NCBI GenBank assembly: GCA_016867695.1
Contig: VGIY01000149.1
Span: 1-6,582, forward strand
Direction of reading: 5' to 3'
From: Candidatus Eiseniibacteriota bacterium
Lineage (GTDB): Bacteria > Eisenbacteria > RBG-16-71-46 > CAIMUX01 > WJJG01
DNA length: 6,582 nt
How positions within the stretch are numbered: the stretch's first letter is position 1; the number at the start of each line of letters is the position of its first letter. Position numbers and translations under genes: made by a program. The notes below the pieces were generated by a model. The model made no database searches. It saw only the letters and a list, made by a program, of their open reading frames with translations, and was not told where the DNA came from. Below, piece by piece: positions 5,776 through 6,582 of the stretch.

Positions 5776-5803
5776 CCCATACTTTCGTCGGCTCGCCCAT
5801 GCA

Positions 5804-5810
5804 GAGGAGG
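5804..5810 (+). promoter_or_regulatory. Ribosome binding site of the thioredoxin-like gene
   Basis: GAGGAGG ends four bases before ATG 5815. It selects this ATG over the in-frame ATG at 5799 and the TTG at 5752, the latter lying inside the promoter. Confidence 0.8.
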
Positions 5811-5814
5811 CTCC

Positions 5815-6516
5815 ATGCGCATCGCCGGTTGCCTGTCGCTCGCTGCGGCGGCGCTGCTGCTCGCCACGGGCGCGGGCGCGGCCGACAAGGCCCCCGACTT
5901 CAAGCTGCCCGATCTCGCCGGAGAGGTCGTGCAGCTCTCCGAGTACAACGCGAAGAACCCCGTCCTGATCGCCTTCTGGGCCACCTGGTGCATCCCCTGC
6001 CCGGAGGAGCTGAAGCACATCCAGCGATTCTACGATCAGCACAAGGAGAGCGGCTTCCGCGTGCTGGCGATCTCCGTCGACGGCACGAAGTCCGTCGCCG
6101 GCGTCAAGCCCTTCGTCGAGGGGCGCCGCTTCAGCTTCCCCGTGCTGCTCGACACGAACAACGACGTCATGCGCAAGTACCTCGTCAAGGCGGTCCCGTC
6201 GGTCTGCCTGCTCAAGCCCGGCGGCGAAGTCGCCTATCACCATGTCGGCTATCGGCCGGGCGACGAGGTCGCCCTGGGGCGCGAGATCGCCAAGCTGGTG
6301 GCCGAGACGAACGCGGCGGCGAACCCGGCGGGGACCGGGGCCGCCGGTCCGGCCGCGTCGGAAGCGGGCGGCGACCGCCCCGCGCCCTCCGCCCCGCCGA
6401 ACGAGGGCGAGGCAGCCGAGGCGGACCCGGACGCCGGCGTCGGCGCGGAGGGTGCCGGCGCCTCCGCGGAAGGCGCGGGCTCCTCCGCCGAAAGCGCCGG
6501 GACCCGCGATCGCTAG
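5815..6516 (+). CDS. Exported TlpA/ResA-like thioredoxin-fold disulfide reductase with acidic low-complexity tail
   Basis: 233 residues. Residues 1-22 form a Sec signal peptide (Arg2, a run of Ala/Leu, then GAGA-A), with no lipobox at the end, so a soluble periplasmic protein is likely. The AhpC/TSA-Redoxin type domain follows: APDFKLPDL (26-34), FWATWCIPC (54-62) with redox cysteines C59 and C62, FRVLAISVD (81-89), FPVLLDTNNDV (108-118) and the cis-proline P128 in VPSV, ending near residue 164. TlpA/ResA proteins reduce disulfides in c-type cytochromes, copper-site proteins or other exported partners; no partner is visible here. Residues 166-233 are an Ala/Gly/Pro/Glu-rich, mostly acidic tail, absent from ordinary TlpA proteins, ending in a seven-residue repeat. 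Transcribed away from the minus-strand operon from its own promoter, so a functional link to that operon is not implied. Confidence 0.9.
   Translation: MRIAGCLSLAAAALLLATGAGAADKAPDFKLPDLAGEVVQLSEYNAKNPVLIAFWATWCIPCPEELKHIQRFYDQHKESGFRVLAISVDGTKSVAGVKPFVEGRRFSFPVLLDTNNDVMRKYLVKAVPSVCLLKPGGEVAYHHVGYRPGDEVALGREIAKLVAETNAAANPAGTGAAGPAASEAGGDRPAPSAPPNEGEAAEADPDAGVGAEGAGASAEGAGSSAESAGTRDR
6448..6507 (+). repeat. Three seven-codon repeats at the end of the thioredoxin-like gene
   Basis: The coding repeats read EGAGASA, EGAGSSA and ESAGTRD (residues 212-232). The first two are nearly identical and the third is degenerate. They give a 21-base periodicity at the DNA level, in a low-complexity acidic tail. 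Confidence 0.7.
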
Positions 6517-6555
6517 CCGGCGGCGATCGTCTCCGCCCACGATGGGGGCTCCCTG

Positions 6556-6582
6556 ATGCGGCGCGACAGACTCACCCGGCGA
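6556..6582 (+). CDS. Possible start of a downstream gene (9 codons, runs off window)
   Basis: ATG 6556 opens a frame reading MRRDRLTRR to the window end. It lies 39 bases after the thioredoxin-like stop, on the same strand, with a GGGGG eight to twelve bases upstream. A basic start would suit a signal peptide or a cytoplasmic protein. Too short to assign; it may not be a gene. Confidence 0.25.

Noticed and set aside
5752..5814. TTG start at 5752 or ATG 5799 for the thioredoxin-like protein
   Set aside because: The TTG lies inside the promoter, upstream of the predicted transcript start. ATG 5815 has the GAGGAGG site and begins a proper signal peptide.
4375..6540. Upstream extension of the KamA-like frame to 6540 (1318 residues)
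   Set aside because: It runs through the DHS gene and an opposite-strand gene in the wrong frame; the ribosome site and family structure support ATG 4374.
6529..6544. Small inverted repeat after the thioredoxin-like stop as a terminator
   Set aside because: The stem is only about five pairs with no T-tract, so it is not supportable as a terminator.

Overview
This is a GC-rich (roughly 70%) bacterial window. It holds five minus-strand genes that look like one operon reading leftward, then a short intergenic region with a divergent promoter, then one plus-strand gene reading rightward. There are no IS elements, integrases, CRISPR repeats, tRNAs or rRNAs. The base composition, the secreted TlpA-like thioredoxin and the mixture of gene families suggest an uncultured environmental Gram-negative lineage (Acidobacteriota, Myxococcota or a candidate phylum such as Eisenbacteria). 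That placement is a guess from gene style, not a measurement.

Operon order in the direction of transcription (right to left): a deoxyhypusine-synthase-family protein (5561-4425); a long KamA-family radical-SAM aminomutase-like protein (4374-2584); RsmI, the 16S rRNA C1402 2'-O-methyltransferase (2477-1644); a divergent queuine/preQ1 tRNA-guanine transglycosylase paralogue (1647-451); and the first 151 codons of an ArmA/Rmt/FmrO-type 16S rRNA G1405 N7-methyltransferase (454 to beyond base 1). The last three are tightly coupled: rsmI/tgt share ATGA and tgt/rmt share GTGA, so they are probably co-translated. The first two have clear Shine-Dalgarno sites and are separated by 50 bases; kamA-like and rsmI are separated by 106 bases.

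The genes share a theme. Two of them are predicted to methylate nucleotides three positions apart in helix 44 of the ribosomal decoding centre (C1402 and G1405), and a third belongs to the family that modifies the tRNA wobble base. The first two belong to families known for lysine, polyamine and translation-factor chemistry (hypusine formation; beta-lysine formation as in KamA/EpmB). My reading, which is inference, is a decoding-modification operon. It may represent the chromosomal setting from which mobile aminoglycoside-resistance methylases come, because I recall tRNA-ribosyltransferase genes next to the acquired rmtA and rmtD genes.

The right side holds a 253-base divergent intergenic region (5562-5814) with a near-perfect GC-rich hairpin and a good sigma70-type promoter. 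It drives an exported TlpA/ResA-like thioredoxin with an unusual acidic Ala/Gly-rich tail. The last 27 bases may begin another gene.
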